A stretch of 64,000 bases of DNA from positions 162,083-226,082 of the forward strand of contig CADCIB010000007.1 of NCBI GenBank assembly GCA_902801375.1. Direction: 5' to 3'. A program made the position numbers and the translations under genes. The notes beneath the pieces were generated by a model. It worked only from the letters and a program-made list of their open reading frames with translations. It was not told where the DNA came from and ran no database searches. Below are positions 41,915 through 50,447 of this stretch, piece by piece. Position 1 is the first letter of the stretch, and each line of letters opens with the position of its first letter. The stretch comes from an uncultured Prevotellaceae bacterium (GTDB lineage Bacteria; Bacteroidota; Bacteroidia; Bacteroidales; Bacteroidaceae).

Positions 41915-43399
41915 CTATTCGTGGTTCTTGAGGAACTGCACAGCGCGCTCGATGTGCGGATACATCAGCTGGTCGTTGTCGACGAACGGGACCACCTCGC
42001 GGAACTCCTTGTGCAGCTGCTCAATGACGGGCGACGACTTCATCGGGCGGCGGAACTCCAAAGCCTGTGCGGCGTTGAAGAGCTCGATGGCCAGTACGCG
42101 CTCCGTGTTGTCGATGACCTTGTAGAGCTTGATGGCGGCATTGGCGCCCATCGACACGAGGTCTTCCTGGTCCTGGCACGAGGGGATGCTGTCGACCGAC
42201 GACGGCATGGCCAGCGACTTGTTGAGGCTCACCACAGAGGCGGCGGTGTATTGCGTGATCATGAAACCGCTGTTGAGTCCAGGGTTGGCCACGAGGAAGT
42301 CGGGCAGGCCGCGCGTGCCGCTCACGAGGCGGTAGATGCGGCGCTCAGAGATGTTGGCCAGCTCACTCATGGCAATGGCCAGGAAGTCCATGGGCAGGGC
42401 GATGGGCTCGCCGTGGAAGTTGCCGGCAGAGATGATGAGGTCTTCGTCGGGGCATACGGTGGGGTTGTCGGTGGCGGAGTTGATCTCCGTGTCGATGACC
42501 GACTTCACATAGCGCAGCGTGTCTTTCACGGCACCATGCACCTGAGGCACGCAGCGGAAAGAGTAGGGGTCTTGCACATGTACTTTGGGCTGTGCAATGA
42601 GCTCGCTGCCCTCCAGCAGTTCGCGCATGGCCTTGGCCGTCTCTATCTGTCCCTGGTGCGGGCGCACGGCGTGGACGGCATGTGTGAACGGCTCCTGTCG
42701 GCCATCGTAGGCTTCGAGCGACATGGCGGCAATCTTGTCGGCCCAGTTGCTCAGGCGCTGAGCACGCAGCAGGGCCCATACGGCAAAGGCGCTCATGTTC
42801 TGTGTGCCGTTGAGCAGCGCCAGTCCTTCCTTCGATGCCAGTTCGATGGGCTGCCATCCCATGCGGCGGTCCATCTCTTCGCCAGAAATGATCTCGCCGT
42901 TCATCTCCACCTCGCCCAGTCCGACGAGCGGCAGGCAGAGGTGAGCCAGCGGCACGAGGTCGCCAGAGGCACCCAGAGAGCCCTGACGGTAGACGATGGG
43001 GTAGATGTCGTTGTTGAACAGGTCGACGAGGCGCTCCACGGTGTCGAGCTTCGAGCCTGAGTAGCCATAGCTGAGCGACTGAATCTTCAGCAGCAGCATG
43101 ATTTTCACGATGGGTTTGGGCACGCGTTCGCCCACTCCGCAGGCGTGGCTCTGGATGAGGTTGATCTGCAGCTGCTTCAGCTGGTCTTTGCTCACCGACA
43201 CTTTGCACAGCGATCCGAAGCCGGTGGTGACGCCATAGACAGGCACGGGGCTTTCGGCAATTTTGCGGTCGAGATACTCACGGCAACGCACGATGCGATG
43301 GCGGGCATCGTCGCTGAGTTGCAACTTGTAGTTTTCTTTGATGATTTCGCCGATGCGCTCAATGGTGAGGTGTTCGGCATTGATTTGATGAATCTTCAT
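41915..43399 (-). CDS. hutH: Histidine ammonia-lyase
   Basis: A 494-residue enzyme that removes ammonia from histidine to give urocanate. The MIO cofactor triad is A144-S145-G146 in GSLGASGDLVPLAH. Other family motifs: YGVTTGFGSL near 55-64, IQSHACGVG and FHGEPIALPMDF. It starts histidine degradation, whose later genes hutU and ftcD lie at 48309-52157 on the same strand but are separated by the inserted fibronectin/peptide cassette. It has its own promoter. Confidence 0.95.
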   Translation of the reverse strand: MKIHQINAEHLTIERIGEIIKENYKLQLSDDARHRIVRCREYLDRKIAESPVPVYGVTTGFGSLCKVSVSKDQLKQLQINLIQSHACGVGERVPKPIVKIMLLLKIQSLSYGYSGSKLDTVERLVDLFNNDIYPIVYRQGSLGASGDLVPLAHLCLPLVGLGEVEMNGEIISGEEMDRRMGWQPIELASKEGLALLNGTQNMSAFAVWALLRAQRLSNWADKIAAMSLEAYDGRQEPFTHAVHAVRPHQGQIETAKAMRELLEGSELIAQPKVHVQDPYSFRCVPQVHGAVKDTLRYVKSVIDTEINSATDNPTVCPDEDLIISAGNFHGEPIALPMDFLAIAMSELANISERRIYRLVSGTRGLPDFLVANPGLNSGFMITQYTAASVVSLNKSLAMPSSVDSIPSCQDQEDLVSMGANAAIKLYKVIDNTERVLAIELFNAAQALEFRRPMKSSPVIEQLHKEFREVVPFVDNDQLMYPHIERAVQFLKNHE

Positions 43400-43432
43400 G
43401 GTTATGTTGAATGTGATTTAGATTTTGCGTGC

Positions 43433-43463
43433 AAAGGTAAAGAAAAATATGAGAACCTCCAAG
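43433..43463 (-). promoter_or_regulatory. Promoter of hutH
   Basis: TACCTTTG on the minus strand (43433-43440) with TTG (43461-43463) 20 nt upstream, 33 nt before the ATG. Confidence 0.7.
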
Positions 43464-43656
43464 ATTCCCTGCATAATTTGTGCGTTTTCATGTGCTATTT
43501 GTTATGATTTTAGGGAAAATCATTTGGGACTTATAAAAAAAATAGCAATGATATATGATGGCCCTCACCCCACCTCCTTTCGGGGCTTCCCCGCTATCTT
43601 TTGTCATCAAACAAACCGTTTTCGCCGTTTTTATGGTAAAAATGTTGTTATTTATT

Positions 43657-43686
43657 TTGTTGTAAAAAAAAAACGTATTACCTTTG
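43657..43686 (+). promoter_or_regulatory. Promoter of the 1397-residue fibronectin protein
   Basis: TTG (43657-43659) and TACCTTTG (43679-43686), 19 nt apart, with a 68-nt leader to the ATG. Confidence 0.7.
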
Positions 43687-43754
43687 CACCATAAAATGTA
43701 CTTATACGAACAAATAAAAGCTAATCATTACATATTCATTAATCAAAAAAGCGT

Positions 43755-46700
43755 ATGAAAAGTAAATTATTTCTAACCCTGATGCTCCTGCTGTCCGTAG
43801 TCGGATGGGCAAGGGCGGATGAGCTGACCGTGTACGACAATGACAACACAAACAACTATGTGCCTTTGTATGGTATGTGGGCAGACTCCTATCAGAAGTG
43901 CGAGTTCATCATTCCCGCTGAAGAGCTTAACGACATGAATAATGCCATCATCTCTGGGATGACGTTCTATCTTAACCAAAAAGCTTCAGCAGCTTGGACT
44001 GGCACCTTCCAAGTGTTCCTCAAGGAAGTGGATGACGCCACCATCAGTAATTACACTGGAACGAATGGTGCCACCATCGTCTACGAAGGCACATTGGACG
44101 CAACGGGCGAGACCATGACTGTTGCCTTCTCTTCAGAATATCTCTACGCAGGCGGAAACCTTCTTGTGGGAGTGTATGAAATAGTGCCAGGCAGCTATGC
44201 TGGTGCCTCTTTCTTCGGAGCCAATGTTGCCGGTGCAAGTGTCGGCGGATATGACGCCGCCGGTCTGGACGCTGTAAGTGCTAACGCACGCAACTTCATC
44301 CCCAAAACTACTTTCACCTTCCAAGCTGGTGAATTGCCAGCTGTTATGAGGCCTACGAACGTCACCATCAACTACACGGGCGGTACAACTGCCGAAGTGA
44401 GCTGGACAAGCGGTGCAGAAGCTTTCGATATTGACGTGAACGGTACTGTGACTGAGAACGTCAGCAATCCCTATACGCTCTCCGACCTTACCTTGGGCAC
44501 CACTTATGTCATTAAGGTTTGCGCAAAGAGCGGCAACGACATGAGCGAGTGGACGAATCCCGTCAGCTTCACAACCGATAAGTGCATGCCTGAGAATATG
44601 TGCCAAATCAACTATGAGTTGACCGACAGCTACGGTGATGGTTGGAATAACAATGCCATCAAGGTGGTGGATGCGGAAACCGGGGAAGTGCTTGCCACTT
44701 GGACTATTATCAGCGGCTCATCAGCTTCCGGTACTCTCAATGTTTGTCAAGGAACAGAGATTCAATTCCAGTGGGTAAGCGGCAGTTATGCTAGTGAGAC
44801 CTCCTATGTAGTGACTGATGCATATGGCGAAGAGATTTTCTCTGGTACAGGTGCAATGAGCGACCCCGAGACTTACCTCGTTAGCTGCACAGAGCAAACT
44901 TGCCCCAAGCCTAGGAACTTGGCTGTGAACTATCAGGGTGGTATTACTGCCGAAGTCAGCTGGACATCGGATGCCGAAAATTTTGACCTGATGGTGAACA
45001 ATGATTTGATTGAAGGCGTCACCAATCCATATACGATGGAAAATCTCGAACTGGGAACCACCTATGAAGTTCAGGTTCGCACCAACTGCGGTGGTGAAGA
45101 CTATAGCGATTGGACCAGTGCCGTCAGTTTCACCACTGATGAGTGTATGCCTGAAGACCAAATAATAGTTAACTATAGTCTGCAGGACAGCTATGGTGAC
45201 GGCTGGGTCTCTTCCAACGGTGCAAACTACATTGTTATGATGGATGAAGCTGACAACATACTTGACTATGTAACTGTTGAGAGTGGCTATTCTGCTTCCG
45301 GCACCTTCAAAACGTGTGGAGAATATGTAAAGTTTATGTGGTATATTCAAGGTAGCAACACCTATCCTGGAGAATGTTCTTGGACGTTTACCGATCAATC
45401 CGGCAATGAACTTTTCTCTGGAACAGGTAGTTCTGTGGAAAACGGCGATATACTGTATGTGATTGACAGAAGCTCTTGTCCTTCACCATCCAACTTAGCT
45501 GTTTCTGAGGTAGGTCCTCATAGCGCAGTTCTTGGCTGGACAGAGAATGGAGAGGCTACGGAATGGGAGATTTGCCTGAACGGCGATGAGAACAAACTCA
45601 TAGCTGCTGAAAGCAATCCCTTCACGCTGACTGGCCTTGACTCAGAAACGACGTACGTTGTGAAAGTCCGTGCCATCAACGGTAGTGATCAAAGCCTCTG
45701 GAGTCCAACGCTCACCTTTGCGACAACTATTACGAATCCCGCTCCCTCAGATTTGGCAGTGACGAATATAAGTACGTCCTCTGCAACTGTAAACTGGAGT
45801 TCTTTTGCTGAGAGTTATGATTTGGAATGGGCGGAATATACCTATACACCATCAGACAATGCTTTCTGGTTGCAGTATGACAATGGAACCGTAGCATCCA
45901 ATGTGGGCTCTTCAAGTGTCATGAATTGGAAATGGGGTGTGATGTATCCTGCCGAAATGCTCCAAGACCAGAAAATCCTTACCAAGATTGCATTCTATGA
46001 AGCAGAAGCCAACCAATATACCGACGGCACTATCACGGTGAATGTGTACAGTGGCGGCGACGATGCCCCAGGAACTTTGATTGGCACTGAAAGCTTTGCC
46101 ATAGAAGGCACAAATGGTATGCGCGAAGTAAATCTTTCTGTTCCCATCCAATTCGACCCCAGTCAGAACCTGTGGATTACGCTCAACACAAATGCTCTAC
46201 ACTGTATGGGAATGAGCAATGAGGATGGTGGAATCAATAGCAGATGGATTTTCTACGAAAATGAGTGGATGGATATGGGTTCTCTCTATACCACTGGTGC
46301 AGCTTATAGCTTCATGATTCGTGGTTATGCTGATAATTTTGATTTATCCACACTTAATTGGAATACAGAACCAGACGTTACCTCTCCTTATACCATTGAC
46401 GGCCTTGACCCCGTAACATCATACATCGTAAGAGTGAGAGGCGACTACGGCGAAGACGGTATCAGCAATTGGGCATCAAAGATTTTCACTACATCTTCCC
46501 CCTATGATGATCCTATCGACCTGGCTGCCACCGAGATTACGGCTACAACCGCCACGCTGGACTGGACGGGCTATCAGGACAGCTATAATTTGATGTACAG
46601 ACAGGCTGAGGCCATTGACCCATCCGAGCCTGCCACCATCATCTTCGAAGCAAATGATGTCTGGGGAGACGGCTCTGGCTATCAGATGCTGCTTGATGCT

Positions 46701-47948
46701 GATGCCAATGTCTACGGCACGCTGTGGAATGCAAACCACAATATCCTAGTGGATGGTGAACAATACTCCAATGGAGATCTTCCGACGGAATATTATGATG
46801 AGTTCGAATACAAGGTTCCTGAAGAAGCCGACGGCGCTCTGTCCTCTACTAACGTTGTGGTTACCGGTAGCGTAACGATTACCATCCCTGCTGGCACCTA
46901 TGACTATGCCATTTTCAACCCAACTCCTGGTGACAGATTCTATATCGCTGCTGACAATGGCGAAGTGGGTGGAGCCGAAGATGACTTCGTGTTTGAACCT
47001 GGTGTGACTTATCGCTTTACTATGCAGCGTTTTGGATCTGGTGATGGTGCTGCATTAGAAATCATTCGTCCTATGGAGGAATGGATAACAGTGGAGGGCA
47101 TCAGCAATCCTTACGAAATGACGGACCTTACTCCCAACACTTACTACGAATGGCAGGTGCAGGGTGTCTACGAGGGCGGCACTACCGAATGGGTTGCCAG
47201 CCACTTCGCCACTGAGGAACTCTTAGAAATCGAGCTGGTCAACGATGACAGCGAGAATGATGCTGAAAAGAAGAATTCTGTCTTCATTTCCAATGCCGCA
47301 GGCCAGTATTGCGAGGTCTTGCTTAGCGACCGCACGCTCTTCAAGGACAATTCCTGGAACACGCTCTGCCTGCCGTTCGACTTGACGCTCGATGGCAGCA
47401 TCCTGGAAGGCGCTACCGCCAAGACACTTGAAGAAGCATCGGTTTCCGGCACTTCTATCACCCTCGGTTTCGGAAGTCCCGTTTCGACACTGGAAGCCGG
47501 TACTCCTTACATCATCAAGTGGGAGGGAGGCGATAACCTCGTAGATCCCATTTTCAGTAATGTTCTCATCAAGGATGTTTCAGAGGATGACCGCACTATC
47601 ACGCTGGCTAATGGCAACGTGAAGTTCACGGGCTACTACGATGCGTTCGAAATCACGCCCGACGATGAAGGCATCTACTACATGAAGGCCGACAACACGC
47701 TGGCTCACACCGCCAAAGCCCGCACGCTGAAGGCTCTCCGCGCTTACTTCGAGTTCACAGAGGAAGCTCTCGAGGGTGCACGTTCCATCGTGCTTGACCT
47801 CGGCGAGGGAAGCCAGGCTACGAGCATCAGCAGCCTGCCCGCCGACATGCTTGGCGAGGGCGACTGGTACACCGTCAGCGGTATGAAGGTGACGAACCTG
47901 AAGAAGGGTGTCTACATCAACAATGGTAAAAAGGTTGTTATTAAGTAA
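43755..47948 (+). CDS. Secreted multi-domain fibronectin type III protein, paralogue
   Basis: A 1397-residue exported protein, paralogous to that at 659-5221. The signal peptide MKSKLFLTLMLLLSVVGWARA is nearly identical. The body has several fibronectin-like modules (VNYTGGTTAEVSWTS, VNYQGGITAEVSWTSDAE, LAVTNISTSSATVNWSS), two DSYGDGW modules (near 293 and 480) and beta-sandwich segments. The last 100 residues match the paralogue closely and end GVYINNGKKVVIK. It probably acts at the cell surface in binding. It lies on the opposite strand to the hut genes and is followed by its acidic peptide gene and a terminator, as a complete cassette. Confidence 0.85.
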   Translation: MKSKLFLTLMLLLSVVGWARADELTVYDNDNTNNYVPLYGMWADSYQKCEFIIPAEELNDMNNAIISGMTFYLNQKASAAWTGTFQVFLKEVDDATISNYTGTNGATIVYEGTLDATGETMTVAFSSEYLYAGGNLLVGVYEIVPGSYAGASFFGANVAGASVGGYDAAGLDAVSANARNFIPKTTFTFQAGELPAVMRPTNVTINYTGGTTAEVSWTSGAEAFDIDVNGTVTENVSNPYTLSDLTLGTTYVIKVCAKSGNDMSEWTNPVSFTTDKCMPENMCQINYELTDSYGDGWNNNAIKVVDAETGEVLATWTIISGSSASGTLNVCQGTEIQFQWVSGSYASETSYVVTDAYGEEIFSGTGAMSDPETYLVSCTEQTCPKPRNLAVNYQGGITAEVSWTSDAENFDLMVNNDLIEGVTNPYTMENLELGTTYEVQVRTNCGGEDYSDWTSAVSFTTDECMPEDQIIVNYSLQDSYGDGWVSSNGANYIVMMDEADNILDYVTVESGYSASGTFKTCGEYVKFMWYIQGSNTYPGECSWTFTDQSGNELFSGTGSSVENGDILYVIDRSSCPSPSNLAVSEVGPHSAVLGWTENGEATEWEICLNGDENKLIAAESNPFTLTGLDSETTYVVKVRAINGSDQSLWSPTLTFATTITNPAPSDLAVTNISTSSATVNWSSFAESYDLEWAEYTYTPSDNAFWLQYDNGTVASNVGSSSVMNWKWGVMYPAEMLQDQKILTKIAFYEAEANQYTDGTITVNVYSGGDDAPGTLIGTESFAIEGTNGMREVNLSVPIQFDPSQNLWITLNTNALHCMGMSNEDGGINSRWIFYENEWMDMGSLYTTGAAYSFMIRGYADNFDLSTLNWNTEPDVTSPYTIDGLDPVTSYIVRVRGDYGEDGISNWASKIFTTSSPYDDPIDLAATEITATTATLDWTGYQDSYNLMYRQAEAIDPSEPATIIFEANDVWGDGSGYQMLLDADANVYGTLWNANHNILVDGEQYSNGDLPTEYYDEFEYKVPEEADGALSSTNVVVTGSVTITIPAGTYDYAIFNPTPGDRFYIAADNGEVGGAEDDFVFEPGVTYRFTMQRFGSGDGAALEIIRPMEEWITVEGISNPYEMTDLTPNTYYEWQVQGVYEGGTTEWVASHFATEELLEIELVNDDSENDAEKKNSVFISNAAGQYCEVLLSDRTLFKDNSWNTLCLPFDLTLDGSILEGATAKTLEEASVSGTSITLGFGSPVSTLEAGTPYIIKWEGGDNLVDPIFSNVLIKDVSEDDRTITLANGNVKFTGYYDAFEITPDDEGIYYMKADNTLAHTAKARTLKALRAYFEFTEEALEGARSIVLDLGEGSQATSISSLPADMLGEGDWYTVSGMKVTNLKKGVYINNGKKVVIK

Positions 47949-47955
47949 ATGAACT

Positions 47956-47995
47956 GCGAGCTTGCTCACGTCCACAAGTCGTGGGCAGGCTCCTC
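47956..47995 (+). promoter_or_regulatory. Conserved hairpin between fibronectin and peptide genes
   Basis: CCAC/GTGG inner stem with GAGC/GCTC outer pairing. The same sequence occurs at about 541-580 (minus strand) before the other acidic peptide gene. Its conservation suggests a role in transcript processing or attenuation, though recent duplication could also explain it. Confidence 0.5.
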
Positions 47996-48027
47996 AAGAT
48001 TATAATCCACAAAAAAACGAAAAGACT

Positions 48028-48213
48028 ATGATCAAAAAAGAATATATTCAACCGAGCACCGATGTGTTCAATGTAGAGGTGCAGGCCGTTCTGGCAGACT
48101 TCAGCGTGAACAGTGGCGACGATGGCATCGTTGCCGACCCAGATCCCGATGAGGACGACGACGACAACCGCGCTCGCCACACCTACAACACCTGGGAAGA
48201 CGAGGAGGACTAA
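48028..48213 (+). CDS. Small acidic peptide, paralogue of 315-503
   Basis: A 61-residue product beginning MIKKEYIQPSTDVFNVEV, then QAVLADFSVNSGDDG and a highly acidic tail (DPDPDEDDDDN, NTWEDEED). It differs from its paralogue at only a few positions and lacks the final Tyr. No signal peptide. It follows the 1397-residue secreted protein by 79 nt and is followed by a strong terminator, so it is co-transcribed. Possible roles are a chaperone, a regulator or a modified peptide; none can be chosen from sequence. Confidence 0.72.
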   Translation: MIKKEYIQPSTDVFNVEVQAVLADFSVNSGDDGIVADPDPDEDDDDNRARHTYNTWEDEED

Positions 48214-48244
48214 GCCGTCTGCTCGTCCATAGAACGACATAACG

Positions 48245-48286
48245 AAAAGATGCCGCTGCCCGACAAGGAGCAGCGGCATCTTTTTG
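48245..48286 (+). terminator. Rho-independent terminator after the acidic peptide gene
   Basis: AAGATGCCGCTGC (48247-48259) pairs with GCAGCGGCATCTT, followed by TTT. It lies between convergent genes and may also serve hutU on the other strand. Confidence 0.85.
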
Positions 48287-48308
48287 TTATCTGCAGTATT
48301 TTTTTTGC

Positions 48309-50321
48309 TTAGAGCGGCATGGCCGACTGGATGATGTCGTCGTCCACGAGGTTGGGCATGGTGACCGTCAGTTCGGGCGTGCGGTCCATTTCGCGCTGGA
48401 TGGCATCCATCGAACCACTGTTGCGAGCCCAAGAGCGGCGGGCAATGCCGTTGTTGACATCCCAGAACAGCATGTTCTTGATGCGGCGGTCGGCCTCTTC
48501 CGTTCCGTCGATGACCATTCCGAAGCCACCATTGATGACCTCACCCCAGCCTACGCCACCACCATTGTGGATGCTCACCCAAGTGGCACCACGGAAGGAG
48601 TCGCCAATGACGTTCTGCACGGCCATATCGGCACAGAACTGCGAGCCGTCGTAGATGTTGGAAGTCTCACGGAAGGGAGAGTCGGTACCACTGACATCGT
48701 GGTGGTCGCGCCCCAAGACGATGGGACGTGAGATCTCTCCGCGACGGATGGCATCGTTGAAGGCCAAGGCAATCTTCGTGCGGCCCTCTGCATCGGCATA
48801 GAGAATGCGAGCCTGCGAACCCACGACGAGCTTGTTCTTGCCTGCTTCACGAATCCAGTGGAGGTTGTCGGCCAGCTGTCCGTGGATGTCCTGCGGAGCG
48901 GTCTTCAGCATGGTGTCGAGCACTTCGGCTGCCAGGCGGTCGCTGGTCTCAAGGTCTTTCTCATCGCCCGATGAGCATACCCAGCGGAAGGGACCAAAGC
49001 CATAGTCGAAAAACATCGGACCCATGATGTCCTGCACGTAAGACGGATAGCGGAAACGGTGGGTCTCAGGATTGCCGTCCATCCAGATGTCGGCGCCCGC
49101 ACGGCTCGACTCCAAGAGGAAGGCATTGCCATAGTCGAAGAAGTACATGCCGTTGGCAGTGAGCTTGTTGATGGCAGCCACTTGGCGGCGCAGCGAGGCA
49201 CGCACACTCTCCTTGAACTGCTCAGGATCGTCGGCCATCATCTTCTGCGACTCTTCCAGCGAGAGGCCCACGGGATAGTAACCGCCAGCCCACGGGTTGT
49301 GGAGCGACGTCTGGTCGGAACCCAGGTCAACGTGGATGTTCTCCTCAGCCAAGCGCTCCCAGAGGTCAACCACATTGCCTACGTAGGCCATCGAGACGAC
49401 ACGCTTCTCTGCCACAGCCTTCTGGATAGCGGGAATCAGCTCATCGAGGTTCTCATGCAGTTCGTCCACCCAGCCCTGCTCGTAGCGCTTGCGGGCAGCC
49501 AGGGGATTGATTTCGGCCGTCACGCTCACCACACCGGCGATGTTGCCAGCCTTGGGCTGAGCGCCCGACATGCCGCCAAGACCTGCCGTGACGAAGAGCT
49601 TCATGTTGTCGCCACCCACCTTGCGTGCTGCATTCAGCACAGTGATGGTTGTGCCGTGGACGATGCCCTGCGGGCCAATGTACATGTAAGAACCAGCGGT
49701 CATCTGTCCGTATTGCGAAACACCCAGGGCGTTGTCGCGCTCCCAGTCGTCGGGCTTGGAATAGTTGGGAATGACCATACCGTTGGTGACCACCACACGC
49801 GGTGCATTCTTATGAGAGGGGAAGAGTCCGAGCGGATGACCTGAATACATGGCGAGCGTCTGCTCGTCGGTCATCTGGCTCAGGTATTTCATCACCAGTC
49901 GATACTGTGCCCAGTTCTGGAACACGGCACCATTGCCGCCATAGGTGATCAGCTCGTGGGGATGCTGTGCCACACGCGGGTCGAGGTTGTTCTGGATCAT
50001 CATCATGATGGCCGCAGCCTGACGGCTCTTGGCGGGATATTCGTCGATGGGACGGGCATACATCTCGTAGGTAGGACGATAGCGGTACATGTAGATGCGG
50101 CCGTAGGTCTTCAGTTCCTCAGCAAACTCTGGTGCCAGCTGGGCGTGGAGTTTCTTGGGGAAATAGCGCAGGGCGTTGCGCAGGGCCAGACGTTTCTCCT
50201 CAGGGGTGAGGATGTCTTTACGTTTGGGGGCGTGGTTGATGTTGGGATCGTACGCCGGATGCTCAGGCAGCTCTTCAGGGATGCCCAGCATTATCTCTTT
50301 CTTGAATTCTTCGTTGGTCAT
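48309..50321 (-). CDS. hutU: Urocanate hydratase
   Basis: A 670-residue NAD-dependent enzyme converting urocanate to imidazolonepropionate, the second step of histidine degradation. Recognisable parts: LITYGGNGAVFQNWAQYR, YSGHPLGLFPSHKNAPRVV, TAGLGGMSGAQPKA and GRDHHDVSGTDSPFRET, and SIHNGGGVGWGEVINGG near the end. It is the long form of the family. It is preceded by ftcD 126 nt upstream on the same strand; the gap holds a tandem repeat. Confidence 0.95.
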   Translation of the reverse strand: MTNEEFKKEIMLGIPEELPEHPAYDPNINHAPKRKDILTPEEKRLALRNALRYFPKKLHAQLAPEFAEELKTYGRIYMYRYRPTYEMYARPIDEYPAKSRQAAAIMMMIQNNLDPRVAQHPHELITYGGNGAVFQNWAQYRLVMKYLSQMTDEQTLAMYSGHPLGLFPSHKNAPRVVVTNGMVIPNYSKPDDWERDNALGVSQYGQMTAGSYMYIGPQGIVHGTTITVLNAARKVGGDNMKLFVTAGLGGMSGAQPKAGNIAGVVSVTAEINPLAARKRYEQGWVDELHENLDELIPAIQKAVAEKRVVSMAYVGNVVDLWERLAEENIHVDLGSDQTSLHNPWAGGYYPVGLSLEESQKMMADDPEQFKESVRASLRRQVAAINKLTANGMYFFDYGNAFLLESSRAGADIWMDGNPETHRFRYPSYVQDIMGPMFFDYGFGPFRWVCSSGDEKDLETSDRLAAEVLDTMLKTAPQDIHGQLADNLHWIREAGKNKLVVGSQARILYADAEGRTKIALAFNDAIRRGEISRPIVLGRDHHDVSGTDSPFRETSNIYDGSQFCADMAVQNVIGDSFRGATWVSIHNGGGVGWGEVINGGFGMVIDGTEEADRRIKNMLFWDVNNGIARRSWARNSGSMDAIQREMDRTPELTVTMPNLVDDDIIQSAMPL

Positions 50322-50335
50322 GTTTTATTGTTTTT

Positions 50336-50440
50336 AGTTGACAAGTAGACGAGTTGACAAGTTAACAAGTTGCTACTTTATTATTTAGTTGACAAGTAGA
50401 CGAGTTGACAAGTTAACAAGTTGCTACTTTATTTGGTTGA
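50336..50440. repeat. Two-copy tandem repeat between ftcD and hutU
   Basis: A unit of about 51 nt starting AGTTGACAAGTAGACGAG occurs at 50336 and again at 50387, nearly identical. Each unit contains internal GTTGACAAG/GTTAACAAG copies. It is located within the hut transcript. Confidence 0.8.
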
Positions 50441-50447
50441 CAAGTTC

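Larger units (their letters stand above)
43400..43754. promoter_or_regulatory. Divergent promoter region of hutH and the second fibronectin protein
   Basis: A 355-nt gap with one promoter in each direction. It also contains CCCTCACCCCACCTCCTTTC, a GC-rich repeat fragment of the kind found elsewhere (near 43562). Confidence 0.6.
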
